Positions 7,456-17,390 of a stretch of DNA of 62,819 nucleotides are shown here, one piece after another. The notes below the pieces were generated by a model, which ran no database searches, was not told where the DNA came from, and saw only the letters and a program-made list of their open reading frames with translations. Source of the stretch: JAAFHB01 sp037128295 (GTDB lineage Bacteria; Bacteroidota; Bacteroidia; Bacteroidales; Prolixibacteraceae); contig JBAXWR010000009.1 in the NCBI GenBank assembly GCA_037128295.1, forward strand, positions 1 through 62,819, written 5' to 3'. The position numbers were made by a program, and so were the translations under genes. Each line of letters opens with the position of its first letter. The stretch's first letter is position 1.

Positions 7456-10416
7456 TCAGTTCCCTAAACTCCCCTTTTTTACAAGTTCATATGCCTCCTG
7501 TTGAATCAGTTCGCGCAAATTTAGCTGATTGATCAGGTTATTTGTCCGCTTGGGATAAATGCGATTTGAAAAAAACAAAAACAATATTCCTGTTTCAGGG
7601 TCTGCCCACGCAAAAGTACCGGTAAAGCCACTGTGACCAAAGCTCGCATCACTGCACAAAGGTGCCGGATAGGCATCACCAACCGTCCTGAGATTGTTTC
7701 GGGGGTAAGGTTTGTCGAACCCATAACCACGCCGGTTGTCCAGTTTCTCAAAGTGCCGCTTAGTCCAATCCTTCATTGTTGTTTCAGATAAATACCTGTC
7801 GCCACCATAATAGCCATAGTTCAGATACATTTGCATCAGCTTAGCGGCATCATTGATGGTGCCAAACAAACCGGCATTTCCCGAAATCCCACCGAGAACT
7901 GCAGCACTCTCATCGTGTACATATCCCTGAATCAATGTCTTACGGAAATCATCATCCTTCTCCTCGGGAACTATCTGATCGATAGGTTCATACAAAAAGG
8001 GGCGATAGGTTAGGGAATATGCCCCCAAAGGATGGTAAAAATTGTCTTTCAAATAAGATTCAAAATCCTGTCTGGTAAGATAAGCGATGATCTTTGGAAA
8101 AACAATAAACCCCATATCCGAATAGACATAGTGCTTTCGCTTGAGAAGGTTTGATTTCGTGATCATCGAATAAACAGAATCGCGAAAGCTTCCCAAGATA
8201 AAAAGATCTTTGCTGATCCTGAAAGGGTATTGAGCAGTTGAGTCTTTGGAAAAATACCCAGGTTTAAAATTCCCTTTGTTATCAACGGTTTTCAACCAGA
8301 AAGGGATGCCTGGTTTTAGCCGGGCCTGGTGCGAAAGGACATCCGCAACAATCAGCTCCTGCTTATTGCTCCCTTTCCAGTCTGGCAGATAGTCGCTCAT
8401 CCGCTTGTTGACGTAGAGCTTTTTCTCGTCGCTCAACCGCATCAGTGCCGGAACCGGTGCCAAGATTTTGGTTAGGGAAGCAAAATCATACAAATCGTCC
8501 TGGATTACAGCACGTTCCCCATCATAGGTATGGTATCCATAGGATTCTTCAAAAAAAACTTTTCCCTTCTTCGCCAAAAAAACCTGGCATCCAGGGAACG
8601 CCTTGTGCGTGAGCCCAATATTTACAAGGGAGTCAATTTTTTTTTTTAGATAAGTTGAGTCAATACCCAACTCCTCAGGAAGAGTATATTTGAATCGGTC
8701 GGCAGGTTTGGTCAATATGCCATCTTTTGAACGGTAATGCTCATTCACAGAGACTGGCAATCTACCCTGTGCTTCAAAAGCACCGAACAAAAGTTGACCT
8801 GCCAGATCCTGTGTTTCTGAATTTTCTTCATAAGCGACAACTAGTCCTTTGACCTTTTGAATTGAATCAAGATAATTAAGCACATACGGATTCCCAAAAA
8901 GGACAATCACCGATTTACCCATATTTGCAACCAATTGGGTTACTTTTTGTTGAGTTTTGGTGATCCGGTAGTCGGATGAAATAAAGTTACCAAGGTTGTT
9001 CAATCCTGCGATAACAAGGTTGTATTTTTTCAATTGGGACATCATCTTATTAATAGCCTCATTGTCTGCATCTTTTGAAATATAAAAATGATCCATCTTC
9101 GTGTAACGGCCCAAAGAACGTTGAAATCCGGTAACAAAACCACGGCCTATACTTAAGGTTGCGACCTTTAAAGTATCCAAACGCTTCAGCGGCAAAAGCT
9201 GACCTGAGTTTTGCAGGATTGTAAGGGACTGTTGCGCCACATTCCGCAATGACATCCGATAGGCAGATTGGTTCAGATCGGAAGAAAGGTTTTCAGTTTT
9301 TACAGATACATACTGATTTAATCCAGCCCAGCGCTTGACCATCAAAACCTTTTTGCATTTCAGGTCGATCTCTGCCATTGTAATCCGTCCATCCGAGATT
9401 GCCTTTTTCACTGATTCAATTGTCTTTGCCGGATTGACCACAAATTCGACAATGTCATTTCCGGCGATCAGTGCCTTCACACATGGATCGCTTTTATCAT
9501 TCGGGTTAGCAGCACCCTCCATATTCATGGCATCGGTAACAACCAAACCTTCAAAACCATATTGGCCAAACAATAAATCTTTAACAATGGTTTTTGAAAC
9601 TGACGCGGCAACACCACTACTGTCCAATGCCGGAACACTTAGATGCCCGGTCATAACTCCACCAATCCCAAAACCGATTGCTTTGCGGAAAGGGTACAAT
9701 TCAATAGAATCGAGATGTGCCCTATTGTGCTGAATAACAGGAAGGTCGTAATGGGAATCATTTTGTGTATCACCGTGTCCTGGAAAGTGTTTTAAAGTTG
9801 CCAAAACCTGTTGCGATTGAAGCCCAAGGGCAAATGGTATGGCCTTTTGTGCGACACGTTCAGGGTCATCGCCATACGACCTGAAACCAATCACAGGATT
9901 AAGCGGATTGTTGTTTACATCGGCAACCGGTGCAAAATTGATATGGATACCCAGCCTTTTACACTGTTTACCAAGGTCTGATCCCAATCTATATATCAAG
10001 GTATCGTTCGAGGTCGCCCCAAGCATAAACCCATAAGGGTATTTGATACAGCTATCGAGTCGCATCGACAAACCATATTCAGCATCGATAGCAATAAGCA
10101 ACGGAGTTTTTGAAGCGTCCTGAAACCGGTTGACCATACTAACATGACGCATTGGGCCTCCCTGCATCGCGATGATCCCCCCAATTTTATTCTCCTTTAT
10201 CAGTTTAATAACTTGCAGGATATGGCTGTTTCCCTTGGATGAATAGGCCGGGACCATTATCAACTGACCGATCTTTTCGTCAATCGTCAGAGATCTGAAT
10301 ACTGAATCTACCCATTGGTCATTTTCGTACAAAAGAAAAGGTGGACGGATCTTCGTTTGTGCTGACAAGAAGACACTGAAAAATGATAATATAATGATAT
10401 ATAATAACTTCTGCAT
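7456..10416 (-). CDS. NagZ-type GH3 glucosaminidase fused to AmiE-like serine hydrolase
   Basis: 986-aa secreted two-enzyme fusion. After a signal peptide (1-20), residues about 30-370 are a GH3 barrel with KHFPGHGDT (209-217), the NagZ loop residues D220/H222 and probable nucleophile D295 in VVTDAM. About 380-570 fits the GH3 C-terminal alpha/beta domain. About 580-986 is a class-C beta-lactamase-fold hydrolase with SLTK (647-650), Y-S-D (765-767) and a late GHSG motif. In Bacillus subtilis NagZ removes non-reducing GlcNAc from muropeptides and AmiE, a beta-lactamase-family amidase, removes the peptide from MurNAc; here both would be on one chain. The start at 10416 is chosen because it begins the signal peptide and a -7 box at 10444-10451 overlaps the alternative upstream start. 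Confidence 0.88.
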   Translation of the reverse strand: MQKLLYIIILSFFSVFLSAQTKIRPPFLLYENDQWVDSVFRSLTIDEKIGQLIMVPAYSSKGNSHILQVIKLIKENKIGGIIAMQGGPMRHVSMVNRFQDASKTPLLIAIDAEYGLSMRLDSCIKYPYGFMLGATSNDTLIYRLGSDLGKQCKRLGIHINFAPVADVNNNPLNPVIGFRSYGDDPERVAQKAIPFALGLQSQQVLATLKHFPGHGDTQNDSHYDLPVIQHNRAHLDSIELYPFRKAIGFGIGGVMTGHLSVPALDSSGVAASVSKTIVKDLLFGQYGFEGLVVTDAMNMEGAANPNDKSDPCVKALIAGNDIVEFVVNPAKTIESVKKAISDGRITMAEIDLKCKKVLMVKRWAGLNQYVSVKTENLSSDLNQSAYRMSLRNVAQQSLTILQNSGQLLPLKRLDTLKVATLSIGRGFVTGFQRSLGRYTKMDHFYISKDADNEAINKMMSQLKKYNLVIAGLNNLGNFISSDYRITKTQQKVTQLVANMGKSVIVLFGNPYVLNYLDSIQKVKGLVVAYEENSETQDLAGQLLFGAFEAQGRLPVSVNEHYRSKDGILTKPADRFKYTLPEELGIDSTYLKKKIDSLVNIGLTHKAFPGCQVFLAKKGKVFFEESYGYHTYDGERAVIQDDLYDFASLTKILAPVPALMRLSDEKKLYVNKRMSDYLPDWKGSNKQELIVADVLSHQARLKPGIPFWLKTVDNKGNFKPGYFSKDSTAQYPFRISKDLFILGSFRDSVYSMITKSNLLKRKHYVYSDMGFIVFPKIIAYLTRQDFESYLKDNFYHPLGAYSLTYRPFLYEPIDQIVPEEKDDDFRKTLIQGYVHDESAAVLGGISGNAGLFGTINDAAKLMQMYLNYGYYGGDRYLSETTMKDWTKRHFEKLDNRRGYGFDKPYPRNNLRTVGDAYPAPLCSDASFGHSGFTGTFAWADPETGILFLFFSNRIYPKRTNNLINQLNLRELIQQEAYELVKKGSLGN

Positions 10417-10443
10417 AAAATATTGTACAAATGAATTCTGCTG

Positions 10444-10451
10444 CAAATATA
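10444..10451 (-). promoter_or_regulatory. -7 element for the NagZ-AmiE gene
   Basis: Minus-strand TATATTTG matches TAnnTTTG, 28 nt upstream of the ATG at 10416. No good TTTG lies at the -33 position (closest is TTTC after 17 bp). The 203-bp divergent region 10417-10619 also serves namZ. Confidence 0.45.
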
Positions 10452-10619
10452 GAAAACCCTATCTAAGTGAAACTGTTTATATCTTTTTATTAAAAACAAC
10501 TTTAATAATTCCGATTTTATTAAATACTTTGTGAATCTTTGTGCATTGAAGGCTTTTCGGTAGTTCCAATGCATCAGATACTTCTGAAAACCTTCGCAAT
10601 TACATGAATAATTGATAAT

Positions 10620-11852
10620 ATGATCATGAAAAAGTTATTTTTTGATTTCAGCCGTTTTATTTCTTGCGGAAACCAATTACACAGTTGGTTTTTACTGATT
10701 TTTATTTTGGGCCTCATTCTGACAGTCAATGCGGATCCAAAGAAAATCATGACAGGTGCAGAACAACCCAATTTGTATTTCTCAAAATTAAAAGACAAGA
10801 ACATCGCAATGGTTGTTAACCAAACTTCCATGATTGGGAACCTACATTTAGTTGACTTTCTGATCAGCAATAAGATATCAATTAAAAAGATCTTTGCTCC
10901 GGAGCATGGATTCCGGGGCGAAGCAGGGGCGGGTGAAAAGGTCGATAACTCAAAAGACGAAAAAACCGGAATTCCGATCATCTCCGTTTATGGAAAAAAC
11001 CGAAAACCGTCAGCAGAGCAACTTTCAGATATTGATATCGTAATATTTGATATACAGGATGTTGGATGCAGGTTTTATACTTATATCAGCACGCTGCACT
11101 ACATTATGGAGGCTTGCGCCGAAAACAATAAGACATTGCTGATCCTTGACAGGCCAAACCCAAATGGCGATTATATCGATGGCCCAACTCTGCAGCCTGT
11201 TTTCAGGTCTTTTGTAGGGATGGATCCAATTCCGGTTGTTCACGGTTGCACCATTGGCGAACTTGCCCAAATGATCAATGGCGAAAAGTGGCTCGCCAAC
11301 GGTGTCCAAACGAAACTTGAAGTAATAAAAGTCGCCAATTACACTCATGATTCAAAATATGAACCCCCTGTAAGGCCATCTCCCAATCTACCCAATTATC
11401 TATCAATCAGACTTTATCCATCGCTTTGTTTTTTTGAGGCAACAAGTGTCAGTGTAGGACGTGGAACCCAATTTCCTTTTCAGGTTCTGGGTTATCCCAA
11501 TCAGGCTTATGGTCAATTCAGTTTTACGCCACAAAGTCTGAAAGGGATGGAACTCAATCCACTCCAGAAAGATAAATTATGTTTTGGCGATGACCTTCGT
11601 GGATTAAAGGAGGCACCCCGGTTTACGTTATCCTATTTTATGGGCTGGCTCAAAAAATTTCAGAACACAAATGAATTCCTGACCGGAAGCAAATGGTTCA
11701 ATCAGCTAATGGGCAACGACCTGGTATTGAAAATGATACTTGATGGTAAAAAAGAAGCTGAAATCAGCAGAAGCTGGAAAAAAGAATTGGCTGATTATCA
11801 GCTAATCCGCCAAAAATATTTATTGTACAACGATTTTAAGGTATCCAAATGA
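10620..11852 (+). CDS. namZ: Exo-beta-N-acetylmuramidase (GH171, DUF1343)
   Basis: 410-aa protein with an N-terminal hydrophobic signal/anchor (about residues 22-36) followed by the DUF1343 domain: VVNQTSMIG, IFAPEHGFRGEAGAGE, a DIQDVGCRFYTYISTLHY segment and LDRPNPNGDYIDG. This family was defined as the exo-lytic N-acetylmuramidase NamZ, which releases MurNAc from the non-reducing end of MurNAc-GlcNAc chains. Its setting next to a NagZ-AmiE fusion parallels the B. subtilis namZ-nagZ-amiE cluster and supports a role in wall-fragment salvage. The EHG motif probably carries an active-site Glu (inference). A second ATG at 10626 is an equally plausible start. Its stop overlaps the symporter start (ATGA). 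Confidence 0.87.
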   Translation: MIMKKLFFDFSRFISCGNQLHSWFLLIFILGLILTVNADPKKIMTGAEQPNLYFSKLKDKNIAMVVNQTSMIGNLHLVDFLISNKISIKKIFAPEHGFRGEAGAGEKVDNSKDEKTGIPIISVYGKNRKPSAEQLSDIDIVIFDIQDVGCRFYTYISTLHYIMEACAENNKTLLILDRPNPNGDYIDGPTLQPVFRSFVGMDPIPVVHGCTIGELAQMINGEKWLANGVQTKLEVIKVANYTHDSKYEPPVRPSPNLPNYLSIRLYPSLCFFEATSVSVGRGTQFPFQVLGYPNQAYGQFSFTPQSLKGMELNPLQKDKLCFGDDLRGLKEAPRFTLSYFMGWLKKFQNTNEFLTGSKWFNQLMGNDLVLKMILDGKKEAEISRSWKKELADYQLIRQKYLLYNDFKVSK

Positions 11853-13285
11853 GCCCAGTTTTAATTGCATCCCTATTGGCGGGATATTTTCTTATGTTGA
11901 TTGTAATAGCCCATCTTACGAGCAGATCGGCGACTACTGATAGTTTTTTTACCGCCAACCGCAAATCGCCATGGTTTGTCGTTGCCTTTGGGATGATCGG
12001 GACAACCATTTCCGGCGTCACGTTTATCTCGGTTCCAGGCGAAGTTGGAAACTCGGCAAGTACCTATTTTCAGTTTATTATGGGCAACCTTGTTGGTTTC
12101 TGGACCGTTGCGTTTGTCTTACTGCCTGTTTACTACAAACTTAACCTGATTTCGATTTATACTTACCTTGAGCAACGCTTTGGTTTCTACACCTACAAAT
12201 CGGGGTCGTTCTTCTTCCTTCTCTCCAGAACGATAGGTGCTGCCTTTCGGATGTACCTGGTCGCCGAAGTTTTGCAACTTGCCCTATTCGACAAACTGGG
12301 AGTTCCATTTGGCATGACTGTTCTGATCAGCATCTTACTGATCTGGGTTTATACCTACCGTGGAGGTGTAAAAACCATTATCTGGACAGATTCTCTTCAA
12401 ACGATCTTCCTGCTAACAGCAGTGGTCCTGACCATTTATTATATCTTTTCAAGCTTCGACTGGTCGGTTCCGGAGACGCTGAAAAAAATAAATGAGCATC
12501 CTTATTCGAGGATCTTTGAATGGGATGTAAAATCAGGGAAGTACTTCTTCAAACAGTTTATTGCAGGCATTTTTGTTACGATTGTGATGGTTGGACTCGA
12601 TCAAGACATGATGCAGAAGAACCTCACTTGCAAGAGTTTAAAAGAAGCCCAGAAAAATATGCTCACTTTCAGTGCCATTTTTGTCGGTGTGGTTGCACTT
12701 TTCCTGATGCTTGGTGTTCTGCTCTATATTTTCGCTGACCTTCACGGAATTACTGTTCCAGCCAAATCTGATTACCTTTTCCCGTTACTCGCCCTCAACC
12801 ATATGAACCTAATGATCGGAATTTTCTTTCTGTTGGGAATTACGGCTGCGAACTATGCAAGCGCCGATTCGGCCCTCACCTCATTGACAACTGCATTTTG
12901 TGTCGATTTCCTCGATATCAATAACCGTCCAAAAGAAAAACGGTCTTCGGTCCTGCGAAAAACTCACATCAGTTTTTCATTTCTACTTTTTCTGGTGATT
13001 ATGATTTTCAGGATCATCAATGACCAGAGTGTTGTTGTTGCAGTTTTTAAAGCTGCAGGATACACTTATGGACCACTTCTGGGGCTTTTTGCATTCGGTT
13101 TTCTTACGAAAAAAAATGTAAAAGACCGTTGGGTACCCCTTGTAACCATATGTTCTCCATTTTTAGCTTGGGGAACTGAGATTTTATCTAAAAATCTCTT
13201 CAATGGCTATCAAATTGGATTTGAGCTAATTATAATTAACGGAGCCATTACTTTTATCGGGTTATTGGCAATTCAAAAAAAATAA
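11849..13285 (+). CDS. Sodium:solute symporter (SSS family)
   Basis: 478-aa inner-membrane transporter with about 13 hydrophobic segments. SSS-family features include the N-terminal FFTANRKSPWFVVAFGMIGTT stretch, the SGVTFISVPG helix and the downstream YRGGVKTIIWTDSLQ segment. The sodium/substrate-binding helices look intact. It overlaps namZ by 4 nt, so the two are translationally coupled. I infer that it imports a product of the NagZ-AmiE/NamZ reactions, such as MurNAc or an anhydro-/peptidyl derivative, in place of a PTS such as MurP; the sequence alone does not fix the substrate. Confidence 0.87.
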   Translation: MSPVLIASLLAGYFLMLIVIAHLTSRSATTDSFFTANRKSPWFVVAFGMIGTTISGVTFISVPGEVGNSASTYFQFIMGNLVGFWTVAFVLLPVYYKLNLISIYTYLEQRFGFYTYKSGSFFFLLSRTIGAAFRMYLVAEVLQLALFDKLGVPFGMTVLISILLIWVYTYRGGVKTIIWTDSLQTIFLLTAVVLTIYYIFSSFDWSVPETLKKINEHPYSRIFEWDVKSGKYFFKQFIAGIFVTIVMVGLDQDMMQKNLTCKSLKEAQKNMLTFSAIFVGVVALFLMLGVLLYIFADLHGITVPAKSDYLFPLLALNHMNLMIGIFFLLGITAANYASADSALTSLTTAFCVDFLDINNRPKEKRSSVLRKTHISFSFLLFLVIMIFRIINDQSVVVAVFKAAGYTYGPLLGLFAFGFLTKKNVKDRWVPLVTICSPFLAWGTEILSKNLFNGYQIGFELIIINGAITFIGLLAIQKK

Positions 13286-13398
13286 TAAAATAGTTAAAAA
13301 ACGTTAACGGTATTTGACAAAAGATATTAACTTTGAAAATGATATCCTGAGGTATTTGTTTTTTGCAGATATCTGATATAATCAAATGACAATCAGAA

Positions 13399-14823
13399 AT
13401 GAGCTACCTAATTAAAATATTGGTAATCATTGGGTTGATCTCTCTTTTTTATTCTTGTGAAAAAGAGAAGATGAACTCCTCTACTGATGCGGTCCTTCAT
13501 TTCTCTACAGATACCATTACATTCGATACACTGTTTACCTCAATAGATTCGCCTACGAAAAATCTCAGGGTCATCAATCAGACAAATGAGAATGTTGTGA
13601 TCTCCTCTGTCAGACTTGCCGGGGGAAAACAAAGTGGTTTTCGAATCAACGTAAATGGTGAAGCAGCCAGCGAGACCTACAATGTTTCAATTCCTGCCAG
13701 GGACAGCATTTTTATCTTCATAGAGGCAACACTTGAAAAAACAGGAAAAGATATCCCCCTGATCACAGAAGATTCTATCATTTTCAGGGTAAACAATATC
13801 GACCAGAAAGTACGGTTAATGGCTTGGGGACAGGATTTTGTGCTGGTAAAATCGGATCTCCAAAAATCTTCCACCTGGACCAATGTCCGTCCATATCTTG
13901 TTTATAATGAGATGTTTGTTGATTCAGGAATGACACTTACCATTGACGCAGGTACAACGATCTATTTCCACAAAAATGCCGGGCTAAAAATTAAAGGGAC
14001 GTTAAAAGTACTTGGAACCCTGGAAGAACCGGTAGAGTTTAGGGGTGACAGGTTGGAAGCTATTTTCAATGACTTACCAGACCAGTGGAATGGGATCATC
14101 CTTTATTCCGGAAGCCATAACAACAGGATCAATTACGCAAAAATCAAAAATGCAAATATCGGCCTGCAGGTAGGAACAATCGAGCATTTGGGATTTGCAT
14201 CACTTGAGCTTTCAAATACCCATATTGAAAACATGAGTTGGTCGGGAATCTGGGCCATGAAATCTAAGATCCTAGCCTACAATTGTATTATTTCCAATGT
14301 AAGATACTATAATACTGCACTTTTATTGGGCGGTGAATACCAATTCTACCATACAACCTTTGCCAATTACTACAATAAATTATCTTCTGGTATGAGGACT
14401 ACCGAAACCTTGGTCATTTCAAATTATTTAATTGATAATCAAAGTGGAACAAGATTAGTCGGGGAAATGAAAAGTGCAACTTTTGGAAATTGCATTATTA
14501 CAGGCAACCGTATCAATGAATTATTAGTTTCAATGGATAAACAAGGTGCTGCGAATTATCTTTTCGACAGGTGTTTGGTTCAGATCTCTGATACCTTTAA
14601 ACTAGCGGAACCAGGCCGTTATGTTGATATTATCAGAAATGTAAATCCTCGTTTTAAAAGTGCTTACAAAGGGAATTTCGAATTGGACACCTTATCCATT
14701 GCAAAAGACTATGGGAAAATTTTGTATGCTAAGCCATACCCTACTGATATTAAACATGATAACCGACTTGAAGATGCTGGTCCAGATATAGGGGCATTTG
14801 AAAGGATCGAAAAGAAAAAATGA
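13399..14823 (+). CDS. Lipoprotein with right-handed beta-helix
   Basis: 474-aa predicted lipoprotein (hydrophobic leader, Cys20 followed by EKEK). Residues about 35-150 form a beta-sandwich-like region that begins FSTDTITFDTLFTSIDSPT, a pattern common in Bacteroidota surface proteins. From about 165 there are parallel beta-helix-type repeats: GTTIYFHKNAGLKIKGTL, then NNRINYAKIKNANIGL and similar turns. The closing segment DIGAFE is typical of PbH1 proteins. The acidic residues after the Cys favour surface exposure (Bacteroidetes lipoprotein export signal, inference). A TAACTTTG -7 box lies at 13328-13335, but no well-spaced TTTG precedes it. Function unknown. Confidence 0.75.
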   Translation: MSYLIKILVIIGLISLFYSCEKEKMNSSTDAVLHFSTDTITFDTLFTSIDSPTKNLRVINQTNENVVISSVRLAGGKQSGFRINVNGEAASETYNVSIPARDSIFIFIEATLEKTGKDIPLITEDSIIFRVNNIDQKVRLMAWGQDFVLVKSDLQKSSTWTNVRPYLVYNEMFVDSGMTLTIDAGTTIYFHKNAGLKIKGTLKVLGTLEEPVEFRGDRLEAIFNDLPDQWNGIILYSGSHNNRINYAKIKNANIGLQVGTIEHLGFASLELSNTHIENMSWSGIWAMKSKILAYNCIISNVRYYNTALLLGGEYQFYHTTFANYYNKLSSGMRTTETLVISNYLIDNQSGTRLVGEMKSATFGNCIITGNRINELLVSMDKQGAANYLFDRCLVQISDTFKLAEPGRYVDIIRNVNPRFKSAYKGNFELDTLSIAKDYGKILYAKPYPTDIKHDNRLEDAGPDIGAFERIEKKK

Positions 14824-14873
14824 TTTGAAACCTTTTATTGAAGCATTGCAGAAAACAGCCACCAAAAGGTCAG

Positions 14874-14881
14874 TATATTTG
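14874..14881 (+). promoter_or_regulatory. -7 promoter element
   Basis: TATATTTG matches TAnnTTTG, 39 nt before the ATG at 14921. Only a weak TTG is found further upstream, with a spacing of about 25, so the assignment rests on the -7 box. Confidence 0.35.
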
Positions 14882-14920
14882 CAATAGAATACGTTCTTCC
14901 ACACATTAAATTCATATCCG

Positions 14921-16372
14921 ATGGCTTACTCAATTATTACATGGTTTGCAGGGATAAGAAAATCCCTGATCTACTTATTAATTTTTTGTCATCCCATAAT
15001 TTGTTCTTCACAGGATGCACATGTCCTTACTTTTAACCACTCATTGCGGTGGCTCAATGAGTCCAATTTCCCAAATTATTTTCTGATACCTGAAATCAGG
15101 GATTCCACCAACAACCTTATTCGCAAGGCATTGGTACAAAAGTTTAATATTGAAAGGGTTACATTTCCCGAAAGAATTGAATACAACATCATCACGGGCT
15201 TCGGAAAACAAAAGAAAATTGCATCCAACCCATCCGGTTTGCCTGGTTATGATATCGACCTGTTTTCCTTTCTGACAAGGGCTACTGCCGGAAGTGCCGT
15301 ATTTTGGTCTGTAAATATGGTGATCCGAAAAGATGGGGCAGTTATCCTGGACAAAGAGGTGAAGCATGAAATCGAAAATTCCAATTCATCAGCATACATG
15401 ACTTCTTTGAGATGGCTTACACCTCATGAATTTCAAAATATTTTTATCAGATTTATCAATGAGACATTGGGACTCAGGGATGAAAATCCGGAAAAAATTG
15501 TAGTTGGAGATATTGAAGCAAGAGAGAATGAAATCCGTTCATGGTTTCCAAATTCAACAGGTTACCTGTTAAAAATGAATGGTTCCTGGCTGAGTTCGGG
15601 CAATTTTTCGGTTCAGTTACAAAAAGGACAGGATACACTTATTGCTGGAGTTTATAAAAACATCCTGGGAATAAACCTTGGGAAGGTATCCTTCAAACCA
15701 GTTCTGTCGCGACTTATTACAGATGTTACCGGCATAGGAACGACCTATACAATTACAGAAAAAGAGCGGAGAAGAGGGGCCTTGGAATTTTCTAAAGGGG
15801 AAAGGCTAAACTTGGAACTTGAATGGTTCGAAGATATAACTTACTCGACAAATTCCGAAGAAGTAGAAAGACGTATTACCGTGCCAATGGCTGGACAATT
15901 ATTCAACGATAATATTTTTGTTGGAGACTTTGTTTATGAAAAGATAACCCAGGTCTTGAAGACAAATAAAACCGAAGAAAAGTTCAGTTGGATATCTGGT
16001 CCATACACAAAAAACTCGTTTGGAACTGCTACGATCCACCGGATCAGGGGAACTCTTTACAATATCCCTTTTACTGCTGAATATAACGAATTGTTTGGTT
16101 TTATGGAGATTAAAACGAATAACCAAACACAGGCAGTTATGATTTTTCAAAATTGTAACCCCGATAACCTGGGGGCGTTCAACAAAACAAAAATCTCCAA
16201 AAACAAGCTGGTCATTTCAGGTAGCAGCTCAAATATCGGAACTCCTTCGTTAGGTAACCAATCAAAAATTGAATGGTATCCATTCCTGGTGAAAGAAAAT
16301 GCAACTTCAGAAGAAATGGTATCAGGAATTGAAATATTGGTGTGCCTGTTTTTTGGAATCGGAAATATGTGA
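14921..16372 (+). CDS. Secreted protein of unknown function
   Basis: 483-aa protein that I do not recognise. The N-terminus has a hydrophobic segment (about 15-29) ending ICSSQ, consistent with signal peptidase I cleavage. The remainder is soluble and mixed alpha/beta with no evident transmembrane segment or repeat. Notable stretches are SGLPGYDIDLFSFLTRA (about 104-120) and LRWLTPHEFQNIFIRF. It ends 4 nt before the EEP-family gene, so the two are probably co-transcribed and may act together outside the cytoplasm. Confidence 0.7.
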   Translation: MAYSIITWFAGIRKSLIYLLIFCHPIICSSQDAHVLTFNHSLRWLNESNFPNYFLIPEIRDSTNNLIRKALVQKFNIERVTFPERIEYNIITGFGKQKKIASNPSGLPGYDIDLFSFLTRATAGSAVFWSVNMVIRKDGAVILDKEVKHEIENSNSSAYMTSLRWLTPHEFQNIFIRFINETLGLRDENPEKIVVGDIEARENEIRSWFPNSTGYLLKMNGSWLSSGNFSVQLQKGQDTLIAGVYKNILGINLGKVSFKPVLSRLITDVTGIGTTYTITEKERRRGALEFSKGERLNLELEWFEDITYSTNSEEVERRITVPMAGQLFNDNIFVGDFVYEKITQVLKTNKTEEKFSWISGPYTKNSFGTATIHRIRGTLYNIPFTAEYNELFGFMEIKTNNQTQAVMIFQNCNPDNLGAFNKTKISKNKLVISGSSSNIGTPSLGNQSKIEWYPFLVKENATSEEMVSGIEILVCLFFGIGNM

Positions 16373-16376
16373 CACA

Positions 16377-17390
16377 ATGCATAAAATATTTTTATTTCTC
16401 TTATTCCTCTCTTACGTCGGTAACCGATGCGAAGCGCAAAACAAATATCAGATAATTTTCTATAACGTTGAAAATCTTTTTGATACATGGGACGATCCAT
16501 TGACATCGGATGAAGAATTTACACCGATGAACGACAGGCACTGGACACGAAAACGTTTTGAAGACAAGCTTAAAATGATCTATAAAACGTTAATCACCGC
16601 CGGAAATGGTCAATTCCCCGATATTATTGGTCTTGCTGAAGTTGAAAACCTTTGGGTTGTCGAACAATTGATTGCACAAACCCCGTTAAAAAATGTTCCT
16701 TATGGGATAATCCATAAAGAATCGCCAGACCCACGTGGAATTGATGTAGCACTACTTTATCGGAAAGACAAAATAAATCCCATTGATTATCAATTTATTA
16801 AAGTTTCAAGTAGCGGAAAGTACAACCTGATATCCCGCGATATCTTACATTTCACCGCTGAAATAGAAAAGGAACAAATCCACTTCTTTGTGAACCATTG
16901 GCCATCGAGAAGTGGCGGTTATGTGGAAACTGTGGAGAAAAGGAACATTACTGCCGGTATCCTAAAATCCAACCTTGACTCCCTGTTTGCGAAAAACCAG
17001 AATGAAAATATCCTGTTAATGGGTGATTTCAATGCAACCCCAAATGAGAAGTGTTTCACGAAACTGCTGAAAGCCCTACCCTACCCCGGTAATAATAATC
17101 CATCTTTTCTGATCAACCTATCAACATCCTGGACAAAAAGGGCAGAAGGGACAATCAGGAATGGTGGCCAGTGGGAGGTTTTCGACCAAATGATATGCTC
17201 ATATAACTTTCTGAATAACAGGTCATTTAAAGTTGTAACGGAAAATAGTGGTATTTGCAGGTTTGATTTTTTACTTGAACCCGATCTAACTTTCCTTGGA
17301 GAAAAGCCATTCAGAACTTACATGGGGCCAACCTATCATGGTGGGATCAGCGACCATCTTCCAGTAAAACTATGTATATCAACAAAATAA
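16377..17390 (+). CDS. Exported endonuclease/exonuclease/phosphatase-family protein
   Basis: 337-aa protein with a signal peptide (MHKIFLFLLFLSYVG..., cleavage near CEAQ) and a complete EEP (DNase I-like) fold. Motifs are YNVENLFD (Asn), LAEVEN (metal-binding Glu), RGIDVALLYR, FVNHWPSR (His/Asn), MGDFNATP (Asp/Asn) and C-terminal SDHLPV (Asp-His). All catalytic positions are present, so it should be an active metal-dependent phosphodiesterase; the substrate could be extracellular DNA or another phosphodiester. An upstream in-frame start would overlap the previous gene by 74 nt and lacks a signal, so 16377 is preferred. Confidence 0.85.
   Translation: MHKIFLFLLFLSYVGNRCEAQNKYQIIFYNVENLFDTWDDPLTSDEEFTPMNDRHWTRKRFEDKLKMIYKTLITAGNGQFPDIIGLAEVENLWVVEQLIAQTPLKNVPYGIIHKESPDPRGIDVALLYRKDKINPIDYQFIKVSSSGKYNLISRDILHFTAEIEKEQIHFFVNHWPSRSGGYVETVEKRNITAGILKSNLDSLFAKNQNENILLMGDFNATPNEKCFTKLLKALPYPGNNNPSFLINLSTSWTKRAEGTIRNGGQWEVFDQMICSYNFLNNRSFKVVTENSGICRFDFLLEPDLTFLGEKPFRTYMGPTYHGGISDHLPVKLCISTK

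Noticed and set aside
9335..9733. 132-aa plus-strand open frame inside the NagZ-AmiE fusion
   Set aside because: Antisense to the GH3 catalytic core, so it is a shadow.
16299..16376. Longer N-terminus for the EEP-family protein
   Set aside because: Would overlap the preceding gene by 74 nt and add a non-signal segment; the ATG at 16377 opens a clean signal peptide.
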